Positions 1 through 9,038 of a stretch of 64,000 nucleotides of DNA are shown here, in pieces; position 1 is the first letter of the stretch, and each line of letters starts with the position of its first letter. Below the pieces are notes generated by a model. That model had not been told where the DNA came from and did no database searches. It saw nothing but the letters and a program-made list of their open reading frames with translations. The position numbers and the translations under genes were made by a program. The stretch comes from Solimonas marina (GTDB lineage Bacteria > Pseudomonadota > Gammaproteobacteria > Nevskiales > Nevskiaceae), in NCBI RefSeq assembly GCF_012241385.1, contig NZ_JAAVXB010000001.1:62001-126000 (forward strand), given 5' to 3'.

Positions 1-485
1 ACGTCGAAACCGTCCTCCAGCACCTGGATGTTGCGCACGCCATAGGTCTGCCGATTGCTCGAACCGCGCACCGACAGTGCGACATCGCGCGGACCATTGC
101 CCTGCACGAAGCTGACACCGGGGCTCAAGGCCAGTGCCTCGGCAATCGACAGACCCGGCTGGTCCTTGAACTTCGCATAGCCGACCGTGGTGGCCGTCTG
201 TGCGACCGGCGTTTTCGCCTGCCGTCCGGTGACGACGACCGTGTCGATCGAAACCGGCGGATTCGCTGCGACGGGCGTTGCAACCGCCGGCGCAGTGGCC
301 TGCGCGGCGTCGAGACGTTGCAGTTCGGCGTCGATCGTCGCGCGCTCGCGCAACAGTTCGGCGCGCCGCGCGTCGGCGGCAGACGGATCGGATCCAGCCG
401 CCAGCAGCAACGGCGAATGCGTCAGCATCAACAGGCCGACGGGCAGCAGCGCACCCGCCGGCAAAAGACGAGAAGAACGGAACAT
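1..485 (-). CDS. TonB-dependent outer-membrane receptor, N-terminal part (runs off the window)
   Basis: The translated fragment of about 161 residues begins with a signal peptide (MFRSSRLLPAGALLPVGLLM), followed by an Ala-rich segment with a short helical heptad-like stretch. A TonB-box-like SIDTVVVTGR precedes a plug-domain start containing LSIAEALALSPGV and the typical plug signature DVALSVRGSSNRQ. Family knowledge: such receptors import metal chelates, cobalamin or other scarce ligands using TonB energy. The gene lies 93 bp downstream of a DUF2946 gene on the same strand, an arrangement often seen with metal-related receptors, so a copper or other metal ligand is possible but not shown. 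The barrel lies outside the window, so the substrate cannot be judged. Confidence 0.85.
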   Translation of the reverse strand, partial: MFRSSRLLPAGALLPVGLLMLTHSPLLLAAGSDPSAADARRAELLRERATIDAELQRLDAAQATAPAVATPVAANPPVSIDTVVVTGRQAKTPVAQTATTVGYAKFKDQPGLSIAEALALSPGVSFVQGNGPRDVALSVRGSSNRQTYGVRNIQVLEDGFD

Positions 486-578
486 CGTGTCATTCCTAGT
501 GGCCGCCACGCGGCCATGAGCAAAGCGCTGCCGACCGGCAGCACGGGTTCGTCGCCGACCGGCGACGCGCTTCAGGGC

Positions 579-995
579 TCAGGAATGAATCGGCGGGCCG
601 CGCGGCGGCGGCAGCCAGAGGCGGGCACGGGCACGCCGGATCGCCCCCGCCAGCACATGCGCCGGCGCCGCCGCACGCGGCAGCAACGGCAACGCGAAGA
701 TGCTGGGAACGGCGAATTGGCCCGCATGGATGGTCCCGCACAACGGGCAGCCGGCTTTCATCTGCGGCTGCTGCGTGGCGGCCCGCTCGTCGCTCTGCTG
801 CAGGCTGGTGTGCAGCTGCCGCTGCAGCGCTGCCAAGCGCTGCGGCGCCACCTCGCCGCAGAACGCGGCGTAAAGCGGGTTGCCCATGCGCTGCGCCAGC
901 GATTGCGCGTGAATCGAAGGCAGCAGCAGCTGCCCGATCAGCGCAAAGACGCCGAGGTAGGTCAGAACGCAGCGATGGACGAGCGAACGGGGCAC
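579..995 (-). CDS. DUF2946 family protein
   Basis: A 138-residue protein with an N-terminal hydrophobic segment (LTYLGVFALIGQLLLPSIHA) that may be a signal peptide or membrane anchor. In the middle is the CPLCGTIH motif, the Cys-x2-Cys-x3-His signature typical of DUF2946 proteins, followed by a second hydrophobic stretch and a basic, Pro-rich tail. The family has no firm function; the Cys/His motif and frequent linkage to TonB receptors and copper genes suggest metal handling in the envelope (inference). It is immediately upstream of the TonB-dependent receptor on the same strand and probably co-transcribed with it. A longer overlapping frame exists but lacks the motif. Confidence 0.7.
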   Translation of the reverse strand: MPRSLVHRCVLTYLGVFALIGQLLLPSIHAQSLAQRMGNPLYAAFCGEVAPQRLAALQRQLHTSLQQSDERAATQQPQMKAGCPLCGTIHAGQFAVPSIFALPLLPRAAAPAHVLAGAIRRARARLWLPPPRGPPIHS

Positions 996-1096
996 AGGCT
1001 GAATTCTGCCAGCGCGCGGACCGCGTGTCCGCAGCGTGCAACATCTGGCGAAAATTTCATCTTCCGCGTCACGACGATGTGACGCGCCGGCATGCC

Positions 1097-1309
1097 TCAG
1101 GTGACGACCGTCACCCGTTCGGCCTGCAGCCCCTTCTGCCCTTGCGTGACCTCAAACTCGACCTGCTGGCCTTCGGTCAGCGTGCGGTAGCCGTCACCGA
1201 TGATCTGCCGGAAGTGGACGAAGACATCTTCCTTGCCGGGCCGCAGGATGAATCCGAATCCCTTGGCACTATCGAACCACTTCACGGTCCCTGTTTCGCG
1301 TGCGGCCAT
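1097..1309 (-). CDS. Cold-shock domain protein (CspA family)
   Basis: A 70-residue single cold-shock (OB-fold) domain. RNP-1 is visible as KGFGFI and RNP-2 as DVFVHF, preceded by GTVKWFDSA, all hallmark positions of CspA proteins that bind single-stranded RNA/DNA. The start at [12 protein letters not shown] was chosen because a GGAAGG ribosome-binding site lies just upstream and the length matches the family; the frame stays open further upstream but without homology. The gene is monocistronic and divergent from the M48 protease gene. Which Csp paralogue it is, and whether it is cold-induced, cannot be told from the window. Confidence 0.93.
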   Translation of the reverse strand: MAARETGTVKWFDSAKGFGFILRPGKEDVFVHFRQIIGDGYRTLTEGQQVEFEVTQGQKGLQAERVTVVT

Positions 1310-1543
1310 CTTCAACCTTCCTTTGTCTAGCGGCCAGCCGGCCGCAACGATGTTGCGCGGAGACGATCCTTCGTCCGCTTCGACCGGGTCGGCATCATGC
1401 CTGCCGGTCGCCCTGATCCACATCTGGCAACCCGGTTCGTACTCTACCGAAACCGCAGTGCCCGACAAGCCGTCGACCTGACATATGGCCTCGCCCATCG
1501 ATTGACTATGATCGAGGGCTCACGATCTTCAGGGGATCCGACG

Positions 1544-2323
1544 ATGAAACGCTGGACAGCGCTGATCTGCGCCCTCACCTTCCTCGGCGCTTGCGCCACC
1601 TCACCGACCGGCAGGCGGCAGCTGCACCTGGTCTCCGATGCCGAGGTGTCGCAAATGGGGGTGACCGCTTTTCAGGAGATGAAACAGAAGACCCCTGTCA
1701 CCAAGAGCCAGGAGGACTCCGCGTTCGTGCAGTGCGTGGCCCGCGCCATCACAGCGCAGGTGCCGAACACGCCGCTGACGCCAGCCAACTGGGAGGTGCA
1801 GGTCTTCGATTCCAAGGAGATCAATGCCTTTGCCCTGCCCGGCGGCAAGATCGGCGTTTACACCGGGCTGCTGAAGGTGACCCAGAACCAGGATCAGCTC
1901 GCCGCGGTGCTCGGCCACGAGGTCAGCCATGTGCTCGCCGGCCACTCGGCGTCGCGCGTGTCCAACCAGATGGCGGCGCAGTTCGGCGGCGCGCTGATCA
2001 GCGCCGGAACCGGCATGTCGTCGGACCTGATCGGCACCGGGGCCAACTATCTCCTGCTGCTGCCGTTCTCGCGCGGCGACGAATCGGAGGCCGATATCCT
2101 TGGCATGGACCTCATGGCGCGCGCCGGATTCGACCCGTCGCAGTCGATCGCGCTGTGGCAGAACATGTCGAAACAGGCCGGCCAGGCGCCGCCCGAGTTG
2201 CTGTCAACACATCCGTCCAACCAGACACGCATCGCCGACCTGCAGCGCCACCTGACGCAGGACATGCCGGTCTACGAGCAGGCCCGCGCGGCCGGTCGTC
2301 GGCCGGCCTGCGGTCGCCCGTGA
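1544..2323 (+). CDS. M48 family metalloprotease, lipoprotein (LoiP/YcaL-like)
   Basis: A 259-residue protein beginning with a lipoprotein signal peptide (lipobox LGAC, Cys at about residue 17). The central zinc-protease motif HEVSH fits HExxH, and downstream ESEAD supplies the usual third zinc-ligand Glu. The C-terminal LSTHPSNQTRI is characteristic of M48 periplasmic proteases such as LoiP, YcaL and BepA. These act on misfolded outer-membrane or envelope proteins. The start was set at the Met of MKRWTALICALTFLGAC, because the upstream open frame has no signal peptide. No TPR domain follows, so it is not BepA. Confidence 0.9.
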   Translation: MKRWTALICALTFLGACATSPTGRRQLHLVSDAEVSQMGVTAFQEMKQKTPVTKSQEDSAFVQCVARAITAQVPNTPLTPANWEVQVFDSKEINAFALPGGKIGVYTGLLKVTQNQDQLAAVLGHEVSHVLAGHSASRVSNQMAAQFGGALISAGTGMSSDLIGTGANYLLLLPFSRGDESEADILGMDLMARAGFDPSQSIALWQNMSKQAGQAPPELLSTHPSNQTRIADLQRHLTQDMPVYEQARAAGRRPACGRP

Positions 2324-2415
2324 TAGGCTCACGCCATACAAATCCTTACAAATCAATAAGGGCAGCTTCATCTGCCGCTGCGAAAGTTACGGTTTGTCCA
2401 AGAAGGGGAAAGCAC

Positions 2416-2988
2416 ATGACACGACATTTCCACCTCGCCGCCGGCCTCGCCGCGGCGCTGGCCCTCGGCAGCACCTCGGTCTGGGCCCAAGGCCAGGGGC
2501 ACGACCAGGATCACGGGAAGGACCAGAAACCGCAGTCCAGCGCGCAGCACGGCGCACCGCAGTCCGGCGGCGGGCATGAGTCGGCATCGCCGCAGCACGG
2601 CGGCGGCGCACCGTCGAACGGCAATTCGCATGGCAGCGCGCCGGGCAATTCAGGCGAACATCGCGCCACCACGCCGGCACCGGCCCAGTCGCGAGGCAAT
2701 AGCGGCAACGCGCATTACGAGTTCAGCGCGTCGGATCGCAGCAAGCTCGAGCAGCACTATCACCGCATCCTCGGCAATGTCGATCGCAGTCATCGCCCGG
2801 ACTTCCGCTCCGGCGAGAAGATCCCGGACCGCTATCGCGGCTCGATCACGCCCGCACCGGAATCGATTCGCGGTCGCCTGCCGGCACCGCCGAGCGGCTA
2901 TTCGATCGGCTACTACCAGGGTTACACCGTCGTCTACGATCCGACGACGTATCTGATCCTGTCGGTCGTCGATCTGCTGACGAACTGA
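2416..2988 (+). CDS. Secreted His/Gln/Gly-rich protein with RcnB-like C-terminus (paralogue 1)
   Basis: A 190-residue protein with a clear signal peptide ending near VWAQG. Residues about 25-95 are low-complexity and rich in His, Gly, Gln, Ser and Asp. A structured C-terminal segment of about 95 residues ends with the motif GYYQGYTVVYDPTTYLI. The same ending occurs in the gene at 3173, so the two are paralogues. The layout (disordered polar N-part followed by a small beta-rich GY/VxxD module) resembles the periplasmic RcnB family linked to metal homeostasis, but that is inference. A GGGGAAAG ribosome-binding site precedes the ATG and a strong intrinsic terminator follows the stop, so it is monocistronic. 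Confidence 0.75.
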   Translation: MTRHFHLAAGLAAALALGSTSVWAQGQGHDQDHGKDQKPQSSAQHGAPQSGGGHESASPQHGGGAPSNGNSHGSAPGNSGEHRATTPAPAQSRGNSGNAHYEFSASDRSKLEQHYHRILGNVDRSHRPDFRSGEKIPDRYRGSITPAPESIRGRLPAPPSGYSIGYYQGYTVVYDPTTYLILSVVDLLTN

Positions 2989-3005
2989 GCGGAGCGCTGG
3001 ACCGA

Positions 3006-3036
3006 GCCGCCAAGTCACTGACTTGGCGGCTTTTTT
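3006..3036 (+). terminator. Intrinsic terminator after paralogue 1
   Basis: Perfect 11-bp arms GCCGCCAAGTC / GACTTGGCGGC at 3006-3016 and 3020-3030, a 3-nt loop, then six T residues (3031-3036). It starts 18 nt after the stop codon of the upstream gene. Confidence 0.93.
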
Positions 3037-3172
3037 ATTGGGCGCCCCAGCCTTGCGCGGCATGCGTACAGCTGACGCTCAGCCGACCACGACACTTCGT
3101 GACACCACCGCGACGAACCGTGCATCGCCACCGCCGATGATGGATACGCCATCACCGATCAGGAGGTTTCCG

Positions 3173-3646
3173 ATGCGCACCAAGACCCACAAACTGTCGA
3201 TCAAGCTCGCCGCCGCCGGTCTGCTGACCGCTGCCACGGTCATCGCGGTACCGGCCGCCTTCGCCGACGATCATGGCCGAGGCCCCGACCGCGGCCACGT
3301 CGAAAGCCACGGCAATACGCACAGCAACGGCCACGACAATCGCGGCAACAGCGACCGCGGCAATGTCCGTCACGATGACGGCCGCAACGACCGAGGCCGT
3401 ACGCAGACCCGCGTCGTGCACGACACGCGCGTCGTCTACCGCGACAGCCACCCGGCGTTCTATCGCGGGCACACGATCCCGGCCAGCTATCGCCGTGAGA
3501 TCCGTCCGGTGCCGACGCAGTACCGCGCCTACGTGCCGGCGGTGCCGCGCGGTTACGCGGTCGGCTACTACCAGGGCTACACGGTGGTCTACGATCCGGC
3601 GACGTATCTGATCGCCTCGGTCGTCAACCTGCTCGCCTATCACTAA
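3173..3646 (+). CDS. Secreted His/Asn/Asp/Arg-rich protein with RcnB-like C-terminus (paralogue 2)
   Basis: A 157-residue protein with a signal peptide (hydrophobic core AAAGLLTAATVIAVPAAFA) and a polar low-complexity region from about residue 30 to 75 dominated by His, Asn, Asp, Gly and Arg. The C-terminus ends with GYYQGYTVVYDPATYLI, nearly identical to the upstream paralogue, while the N-terminal region has diverged. The ATG follows a near-perfect AGGAGG ribosome-binding site; the frame is open upstream but has no signal peptide. It has its own terminator. A periplasmic metal-binding or stress role is plausible from composition only. The pair looks like an old tandem duplication. Confidence 0.8.
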   Translation: MRTKTHKLSIKLAAAGLLTAATVIAVPAAFADDHGRGPDRGHVESHGNTHSNGHDNRGNSDRGNVRHDDGRNDRGRTQTRVVHDTRVVYRDSHPAFYRGHTIPASYRREIRPVPTQYRAYVPAVPRGYAVGYYQGYTVVYDPATYLIASVVNLLAYH

Positions 3647-3659
3647 GACCGCTGTCAAC

Positions 3660-3693
3660 GCCGCCGCCACGCCCGCCGTGGCGGCGGCTTTTT
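3660..3693 (+). terminator. Intrinsic terminator after paralogue 2
   Basis: Twelve-bp arms GCCGCCGCCACG / CGTGGCGGCGGC at 3660-3671 and 3677-3688, a 5-nt loop and five T residues. Confidence 0.93.
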
Positions 3694-3737
3694 CATGCGG
3701 GCCGTCATGCGAGGCTGCACACCTCTAAAATGCGGTC

Positions 3738-5102
3738 ATGAATCTGATCCTTGCCGCTCTCGCCGCGTTGATCGGCGCCTTCGTCGGTGGCGCGCTGGCC
3801 GCCTGGCTGCGCCGCGCGCCCGACACTAGCAGTGCCCTCAAGAACGACCTCGAACGGCTCGAGCGTCTGATTCGCGACGAAACCGCACAGTCGCGGCGCG
3901 ACGCCGCCGAACTGACGCGCGGCCAGCGCGCCGAGCTGATGTCGACCTTCACGCAGTTCGGCCAGCAGTTGCAGCAGCAGCAGGAAAACCTGCGCAACGT
4001 CCTCAGCGGCACGCAGCGCCAGCTCGCCGAAGACGCGGCCAAGGCGCGCGGTGAGCAGGCGCAAACGCTGGCGCGCTTCGGCGAGCAGCAGGGCGTGGCG
4101 CTGAAGGCGCTGACCGAGGCGCAGACCCAGGCCGCCGAAAAGCTGCGCGGACACGTCGAAGAGAGCCTGAAGACGCTGCGCACCGAGAACGCCGACAAGC
4201 TCGAACAGATGCGCCGCACGGTCGACGAGAAACTGCACGAAACGCTGGAGCGACGACTCGGCGAGTCGTTCAAGCTGGTCAGCGAGCGGCTCGAACAGGT
4301 GCACAAGGGTCTCGGCGAGATGCAGACGCTGGCCAGCGGCGTCGGCGACCTCAAGCGCGTGCTGAGCAACGTCAAGACGCGCGGCGGCTGGGGCGAGGTG
4401 CAGCTCGAAAGCATCCTCGAACAGATTTTCACGCCGGAGCAGTTCGCCAAGCAGGTGGCGACCAAGCCGCGCTCGGCCGAAAAGGTCGACTGCGCGATCC
4501 GCCTGCCGGGCCGCGGCGACGGCGACTCGACGGTCTGGCTGCCGATCGACGCCAAGTTCCCGATCGAGGACTACGAGCGCCTGGTCGATGCCCAGGAGCG
4601 TGCTGACCTCGACGCGATCAAGACTTGCAGCGCGCAACTCGAGCGCGCCGTGCGCCTGCAGGCCAAGTCGATCAGCGACAAGTACATCGCGCCGCCCGAC
4701 ACCACCGATTTCGCGGTGCTGTTCCTGCCGACCGAAGGCCTGTACGCCGAGCTCGTCCGCCGCCCCGGCATCGTCGAAGGGCTGCAGCGCGAGCATCGCA
4801 TCGTGCTGGCCGGCCCGACCACGCTGACCGCCTTGCTCAACAGTCTGCAGATGGGTTTCCGTACGCTGGCGATCGAGCAGCGCAGCAGCGAGGTCTGGCG
4901 CGTGCTCGGCGCGGTCAAGACCGAGTTCGGCAAGTTCGGCGACGTGCTCGACAAGGTCAGCCAGAAACTCAAACAGGCGCAGGATCAAATCGATCAGACC
5001 GGAGTACGCTCGCGTGTCATCACGCGCCGTCTGCGTGACGTCGAAGCGCTGCCGGCGACCGACGCCGAACAGTTGCTCGGCAGCGACGACGAGCCGACTT
5101 GA
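3738..5102 (+). CDS. rmuC: DNA recombination protein RmuC
   Basis: A 454-residue protein with one N-terminal transmembrane segment ([20 protein letters not shown]), then a long charged coiled coil from about residue 30 to 190. The RmuC nuclease-like domain follows, with recognisable stretches such as [28 protein letters not shown] and [11 protein letters not shown]. RmuC limits recombination at short inverted repeats and is thought to act as a membrane-tethered endonuclease (family knowledge). Length and architecture match the family. It lies just upstream of rimO with a 73-bp gap. Confidence 0.95.
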   Translation: MNLILAALAALIGAFVGGALAAWLRRAPDTSSALKNDLERLERLIRDETAQSRRDAAELTRGQRAELMSTFTQFGQQLQQQQENLRNVLSGTQRQLAEDAAKARGEQAQTLARFGEQQGVALKALTEAQTQAAEKLRGHVEESLKTLRTENADKLEQMRRTVDEKLHETLERRLGESFKLVSERLEQVHKGLGEMQTLASGVGDLKRVLSNVKTRGGWGEVQLESILEQIFTPEQFAKQVATKPRSAEKVDCAIRLPGRGDGDSTVWLPIDAKFPIEDYERLVDAQERADLDAIKTCSAQLERAVRLQAKSISDKYIAPPDTTDFAVLFLPTEGLYAELVRRPGIVEGLQREHRIVLAGPTTLTALLNSLQMGFRTLAIEQRSSEVWRVLGAVKTEFGKFGDVLDKVSQKLKQAQDQIDQTGVRSRVITRRLRDVEALPATDAEQLLGSDDEPT

Positions 5103-5175
5103 GCCTGCGCGCGACAGCGGCCAAAGAATCGCCAACCGGCTAGAATGCGCGCCCTTCGTCGTCCTCTCGCCCGCC

Positions 5176-6570
5176 ATGGCCCGTAAGTCCGCCAGCCGCG
5201 CTTCCAGCGCCGCCCGCTCCGCCGCCCCCAAGGTCGGCTTCGTCTCGCTCGGCTGCCCGAAGGCGCTGGTCGACTCCGAGCGCATCCTCACGCAGTTGCG
5301 CGCCGAGGGTTACGAAACGACGCCGAGCTACGACGCTGCCGACGTGGTCGTCGTCAACACCTGCGGCTTCATCGACGATGCCGTCGCCGAATCGCTGGAC
5401 GCGATCGGCGAGGCGATGGCCGAGAACGGCCGCGTCGTCGTCACCGGTTGCCTCGGCGCCGGCCCCAAGAGCCAGGTCGTGCGCGACAAATTCCCGGACC
5501 TGCTGTCGATCAGCGGCCCGCAGGACTACGTGTCGGTGATGAACGCCGTGCACACGGCGGTGCCGCCGGCGCACGATCCGTTCTTCGACCTGCTGCCGCC
5601 GCAAGGCATCAAGCTGACGCCGAAGCACTACGCGTATCTGAAGATTTCCGAAGGCTGCAATCACAAGTGCAGCTTCTGCATCATCCCGTCGATGCGCGGC
5701 AAGCTGGCGTCGCGACCGGTCGCCGACGTGCTGACCGAGGCCGAGAAGCTGGTCCGTTCCGGCGTGCAGGAACTGCTGGTCATTTCGCAGGACACGTCGG
5801 CCTATGGCGCCGACCTGAAATACGCCAAGGGCCAGTGGCGCGATCGCGAATACGAAGCGCGCATGCTGGGGCTGTGCGACGGTCTGTCGCAGCTGACCGG
5901 CCGCGACGGCCAGCGGCCGTGGATCCGCCTGCACTACGTCTATCCGTATCCGCACGTCGATCACATCATGCCGTTGATGGCCGAGCGCAAGGTGCTGCCG
6001 TATCTCGACGTGCCGTTCCAGCACGCCTCGCCGAAGGTGCTCAAGGCGATGAAGCGTCCGGCCGCCGCCGAGGACACGCTCGAACGCATCCGCGCCTGGC
6101 GCAGCATCTGCCCCGACCTGGCAATCCGCAGCACCTTCATCGTCGGCTTCCCCGGCGAGACCGAGCAGGATTTCGAGCTGCTGCTCGACTGGCTCGACGA
6201 AGCGCAGCTCGACCGCGTCGGCTGCTTCCGCTACTCGCCGGTCGACGGCGCCACGGCCAACGCCCTGCCCGGCCAGGTACCGGACGAGGTCAAGGAAGAG
6301 CGCTATCACCGCTTCATGGAAAAGCAGCAGGCGATCAGCGCCGCCAAGCTGCAGCAGAAGGTCGGCCAGACCATCGAAGTACTGGTCGACGAGATTCACG
6401 ACGATGCCGCCAGCGTCGGCCGCTCGTGGGCCGATGCGCCGGAGATCGACGGCAAGGTCTACATCCAGGGCCTCGGAGAAGGCAGCAAGCTGAAGGCCGT
6501 GCCCGGCCAGCGTATCCAGGTCAAGGTCGTCGACGCCGACGAATACGACCTGTTCGCCAGACTGGTCTGA
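5176..6570 (+). CDS. rimO: Ribosomal protein S12 methylthiotransferase RimO
   Basis: A 464-residue radical-SAM enzyme that methylthiolates an aspartate of ribosomal protein S12. The N-terminal UPF0004 domain has its iron-sulfur cysteines in SLGCPK (Cys27), NTCGF and VTGCLG. The radical-SAM motif CNHKCSFC gives Cys161, Cys165 and Cys168, and the C-terminal TRAM domain ends in YDLFARLV. The start was chosen at [10 protein letters not shown]; it carries a slightly longer basic N-terminus than usual. The signature sequence distinguishes RimO from MiaB. A CYTH gene follows after 17 bp. Confidence 0.97.
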   Translation: MARKSASRASSAARSAAPKVGFVSLGCPKALVDSERILTQLRAEGYETTPSYDAADVVVVNTCGFIDDAVAESLDAIGEAMAENGRVVVTGCLGAGPKSQVVRDKFPDLLSISGPQDYVSVMNAVHTAVPPAHDPFFDLLPPQGIKLTPKHYAYLKISEGCNHKCSFCIIPSMRGKLASRPVADVLTEAEKLVRSGVQELLVISQDTSAYGADLKYAKGQWRDREYEARMLGLCDGLSQLTGRDGQRPWIRLHYVYPYPHVDHIMPLMAERKVLPYLDVPFQHASPKVLKAMKRPAAAEDTLERIRAWRSICPDLAIRSTFIVGFPGETEQDFELLLDWLDEAQLDRVGCFRYSPVDGATANALPGQVPDEVKEERYHRFMEKQQAISAAKLQQKVGQTIEVLVDEIHDDAASVGRSWADAPEIDGKVYIQGLGEGSKLKAVPGQRIQVKVVDADEYDLFARLV

Positions 6571-6587
6571 GTACGGCGCCGTCCGGC

Positions 6588-7130
6588 ATGGCGCGCAACA
6601 TCGAAATCAAGGCGCGCGTCGCCGATCTGGCTGCAGTGGAAATGCGCGCCGCGGCGCTCGCCGATCGCGGGCCGACCGACATCGCGCAGGACGACACCTT
6701 CTTTCGTTGCGGCAACGGCCGCCTCAAGCTGCGCACGTTCGCCGACGGCAGCGGCGAACTGATCTTCTACCGTCGCGACGATACGCGCGGCCCGCGCACT
6801 TCGTTCTACCTGCGTACACCGGTGCCGACCCCGGATCCGCTGCGCGAATCGCTGACGCTGGCTTATGGACAAGCCGGCCGGGTGCGCAAGCAGCGCCGGC
6901 TGTATCTGGCGGGACGCACGCGCATTCATCTAGATCGCGTCGCCGGGCTCGGCGACTTCGTCGAGCTCGAGGTCGTGCTGACCGACGACGAGCCGATCGA
7001 CGCCGGCACGCGCGAAGCAAGATCGTTGATGGCGCAGCTCGGCATGACCACCGATGCGCTGATCGATTGTGCGTATGTCGACCTGATCGCCGCGTCAGAC
7101 GCTGGCGGCACAGCGCCGTCAGCCGAGTAG
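6588..7130 (+). CDS. CYTH domain protein (class IV adenylate cyclase/thiamine-triphosphatase fold)
   Basis: A 180-residue protein beginning MARNIEIKARV, which carries the ExExK-type motif of the triphosphate-tunnel CYTH fold. Charged beta-strands follow (RLKLRTF, ELIFYRRDD, RKQRRLYL, RIHLDRVAGLGDFVELE). The last of these is the conserved GLGxFxELE motif. Proteins of this family cleave or cyclise triphosphates such as ThTP, tripolyphosphate or ATP (CyaB); the substrate cannot be deduced here. It follows rimO by 17 bp and may be co-transcribed. Its 3' end overlaps the convergent transporter gene by 12 bp. Confidence 0.88.
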   Translation: MARNIEIKARVADLAAVEMRAAALADRGPTDIAQDDTFFRCGNGRLKLRTFADGSGELIFYRRDDTRGPRTSFYLRTPVPTPDPLRESLTLAYGQAGRVRKQRRLYLAGRTRIHLDRVAGLGDFVELEVVLTDDEPIDAGTREARSLMAQLGMTTDALIDCAYVDLIAASDAGGTAPSAE

Positions 7131-8018
7131 AAAACTCCAGGCCGGCACCGTCACGAAGCCCAGCAGCGTACCCGCACCGAGCAGCGTGTTCGCCACCGGC
7201 GGATCGAGGTGATGCTGATCGGCCAGAATCGTTGCAGACACCATCGGCGCCATCGACGCCTGCAGCACGCCGATCGTCAGCATCTGGCCGTAAATGCCGA
7301 GCAACAGGCCGGCACCGAGCACCACCGCCGGAATCAGCACCAGCTTGTAGGCGAGACCCATGCCGACCGCCGACAACTGATCGCGCTCCATGTGCAGCTT
7401 GAAACGCAGGCCAACGACGAACAGCGCCAGCGGCGTCAGCGTCGCCGCGATGCGGCCGAGCAGGTCTTCGATGAGCGGCGGCCACCCGCCGAGCAGATTG
7501 ACGACGACACTCGACATCAACGCGAGAAACGCCGGAAAGCGCAGCACGCGACCGATGACGTCCGCGGCTTTCGGGCGCTGCCCGGAATAGATTGACGAAA
7601 CGACAATGCCGCCGACCGCCAGCGCCACAAAGCAACCGGCCTGGTCGGCGACGACCGCCAGCCCCAGCGCCTCGCGGCCGCGCAGAGCCTCGATCATCGG
7701 GTAGCCGATGAATGACGTGTTGCCGAGCCCGGCGACCAGCGTCAACGCGCCGATGCGCCCGCGCGACCAGCCGAGGCGCCCTCCGATGAAAGCGAACAAC
7801 ACCCAGGCCGCGATGAAGATGAACCACTCCGACAGCACCAGGAACAGCATGTGCGGATCAAAATTCAGCTGCGGCACCATCTCCAGCACCATCGCCGGCA
7901 GCGCGATATTGATCAGCCACCAGTTCAGGCCCGGCGCCAAGCCGATCGGTGGATGCGCGTAGCGTGCGACGAGCACGCCGAGTGCGAGGCAGACGACGAG
8001 GAGAAGGAAAGCGACCAT
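7119..8018 (-). CDS. AEC family transporter (auxin efflux carrier/malonate permease-like)
   Basis: A 299-residue integral membrane protein with about ten hydrophobic segments spread over the full length and almost no soluble domain. The N-terminal half contains ALPAMVLEMVPQL and GNTSFIGYPMIEAL, the GxxxNTxFxGxP signature of AEC transporters, and the C-terminal half has QASMAPMVSATILA. The family moves small organic anions or other metabolites; the substrate is not predictable. The gene converges with the CYTH gene and is divergent from the DJ-1/PfpI gene. Confidence 0.88.
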   Translation of the reverse strand: MVAFLLLVVCLALGVLVARYAHPPIGLAPGLNWWLINIALPAMVLEMVPQLNFDPHMLFLVLSEWFIFIAAWVLFAFIGGRLGWSRGRIGALTLVAGLGNTSFIGYPMIEALRGREALGLAVVADQAGCFVALAVGGIVVSSIYSGQRPKAADVIGRVLRFPAFLALMSSVVVNLLGGWPPLIEDLLGRIAATLTPLALFVVGLRFKLHMERDQLSAVGMGLAYKLVLIPAVVLGAGLLLGIYGQMLTIGVLQASMAPMVSATILADQHHLDPPVANTLLGAGTLLGFVTVPAWSFLLG

Positions 8019-8229
8019 AAGCCGCCATTGTATGAAGACAGCGTCGATTCAGGCATTGGCCGTGGATTCATCGGCGGTGCACTTGCGCGGCGTAGCCTCA
8101 ACGGTGCGAGCCGAAACGACGCGTAAAGCGCGGCCATGCAAAACGCCACCGCTGCCGCAACGCGCATTGCGCTCGCCGTCAGGCGTCCACGATCACGCCT
8201 TGCGCCGACCGTATGTCAGGAGAACGGAC

Positions 8230-8976
8230 ATGATGAAAAACGCAGCGAATGCCGACCGCCAGATCGATGAAGCACTCGACGAAACCTTCCCGGCCAGCGA
8301 TGCACCGGCCTGGGGCGGCAGCGACCGCCAGCGCGAGCAGCGCGCGGCGCGCGCACGCAAGTCATCGCGCGATCGCGCCTATGAAAAAGCCGATGGATTG
8401 AAGGGCAAGACCTTCGCAATTCTGGCTACACATGGCTTCGAGCAGTCCGAGCTGATGGAGCCTCGCCGAGCACTGCTCGATGCCGGCGCGACGGTGGAAG
8501 TCGTCTCCATCGACAAGCAAGCGATTCGCGGCTGGCGCGGCAAGGATTGGGGCGACTCGATCGAGGTCGACCTCGACCTCAAGGCCGCCGATCCGTCACG
8601 CTACGACGGGCTGGTGCTGCCGGGCGGCACGCTCAATGCCGATGCCATGCGCCTGCAGCCGCGCGCGATCAAGTTCGTGCAGGCATTCCTCGACACCGAA
8701 AAGCCGGTTGCGGCGATCTGCCATGCGCCGTGGCTGCTGGTCGAGGCCAATCGCGTCGACGGGCGGACCTTGACGTCCTGGTCCTCGCTGAAAACCGATA
8801 TCCGCAACGCTGGCGGCGAGTGGGTCGACGAGACGGTCGTCACCGATCGTCAGCTCGTCACCAGCCGCAAGCCGGATGATATCCCCGCGTTCAACGAGGC
8901 GATGATCGGCCTGTTCGCACAGGACAAGCGCCGCACCAGTGCCCGGACCGCGATCGGCCCCACCGACGTGCCCTGA
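8230..8976 (+). CDS. DJ-1/PfpI family protein with N-terminal DETFPASD extension
   Basis: A 248-residue protein. Residues about 60-235 form a class-I glutamine-amidotransferase-like PfpI domain: KTFAILATHGFEQSEL near its start, LVLPGG, and the nucleophile elbow AAICHAPWLL with the catalytic-type Cys followed by His. This group includes proteases, glyoxalases and deglycases. Ahead of it is an extension with EALDETFPASDAPAW, a short motif otherwise familiar from tiny stand-alone proteobacterial proteins. The start was chosen because AGGAG lies a few bases upstream; the open frame extends further 5' without support. Divergent from the AEC gene. Confidence 0.87.
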   Translation: MMKNAANADRQIDEALDETFPASDAPAWGGSDRQREQRAARARKSSRDRAYEKADGLKGKTFAILATHGFEQSELMEPRRALLDAGATVEVVSIDKQAIRGWRGKDWGDSIEVDLDLKAADPSRYDGLVLPGGTLNADAMRLQPRAIKFVQAFLDTEKPVAAICHAPWLLVEANRVDGRTLTSWSSLKTDIRNAGGEWVDETVVTDRQLVTSRKPDDIPAFNEAMIGLFAQDKRRTSARTAIGPTDVP

Positions 8977-8985
8977 GGTCGCGCA

Positions 8986-9019
8986 CAAAAAAGGCCGGCC
9001 GTTCTGCAACGGCCGGCCT
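8986..9019 (-). terminator. Intrinsic terminator for the DsbA-like gene
   Basis: Perfect 12-bp arms AGGCCGGCCGTT / AACGGCCGGCCT (8992-9003 and 9008-9019). The A6 run at 8986-8991 gives a T6 tail on the minus strand, so it acts on the gene to the right; on the plus strand there is no U-tract. Confidence 0.9.
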
Positions 9020-9038
9020 CCTGCTTCAGGTGTCCGCG

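Noticed and set aside
3705-5291. 528-codon open frame antisense to rmuC and the start of rimO
   Set aside because: Shadow of a GC-rich gene: Arg/Ala/Leu-biased composition, no domain sequence, and the other strand encodes a textbook RmuC.
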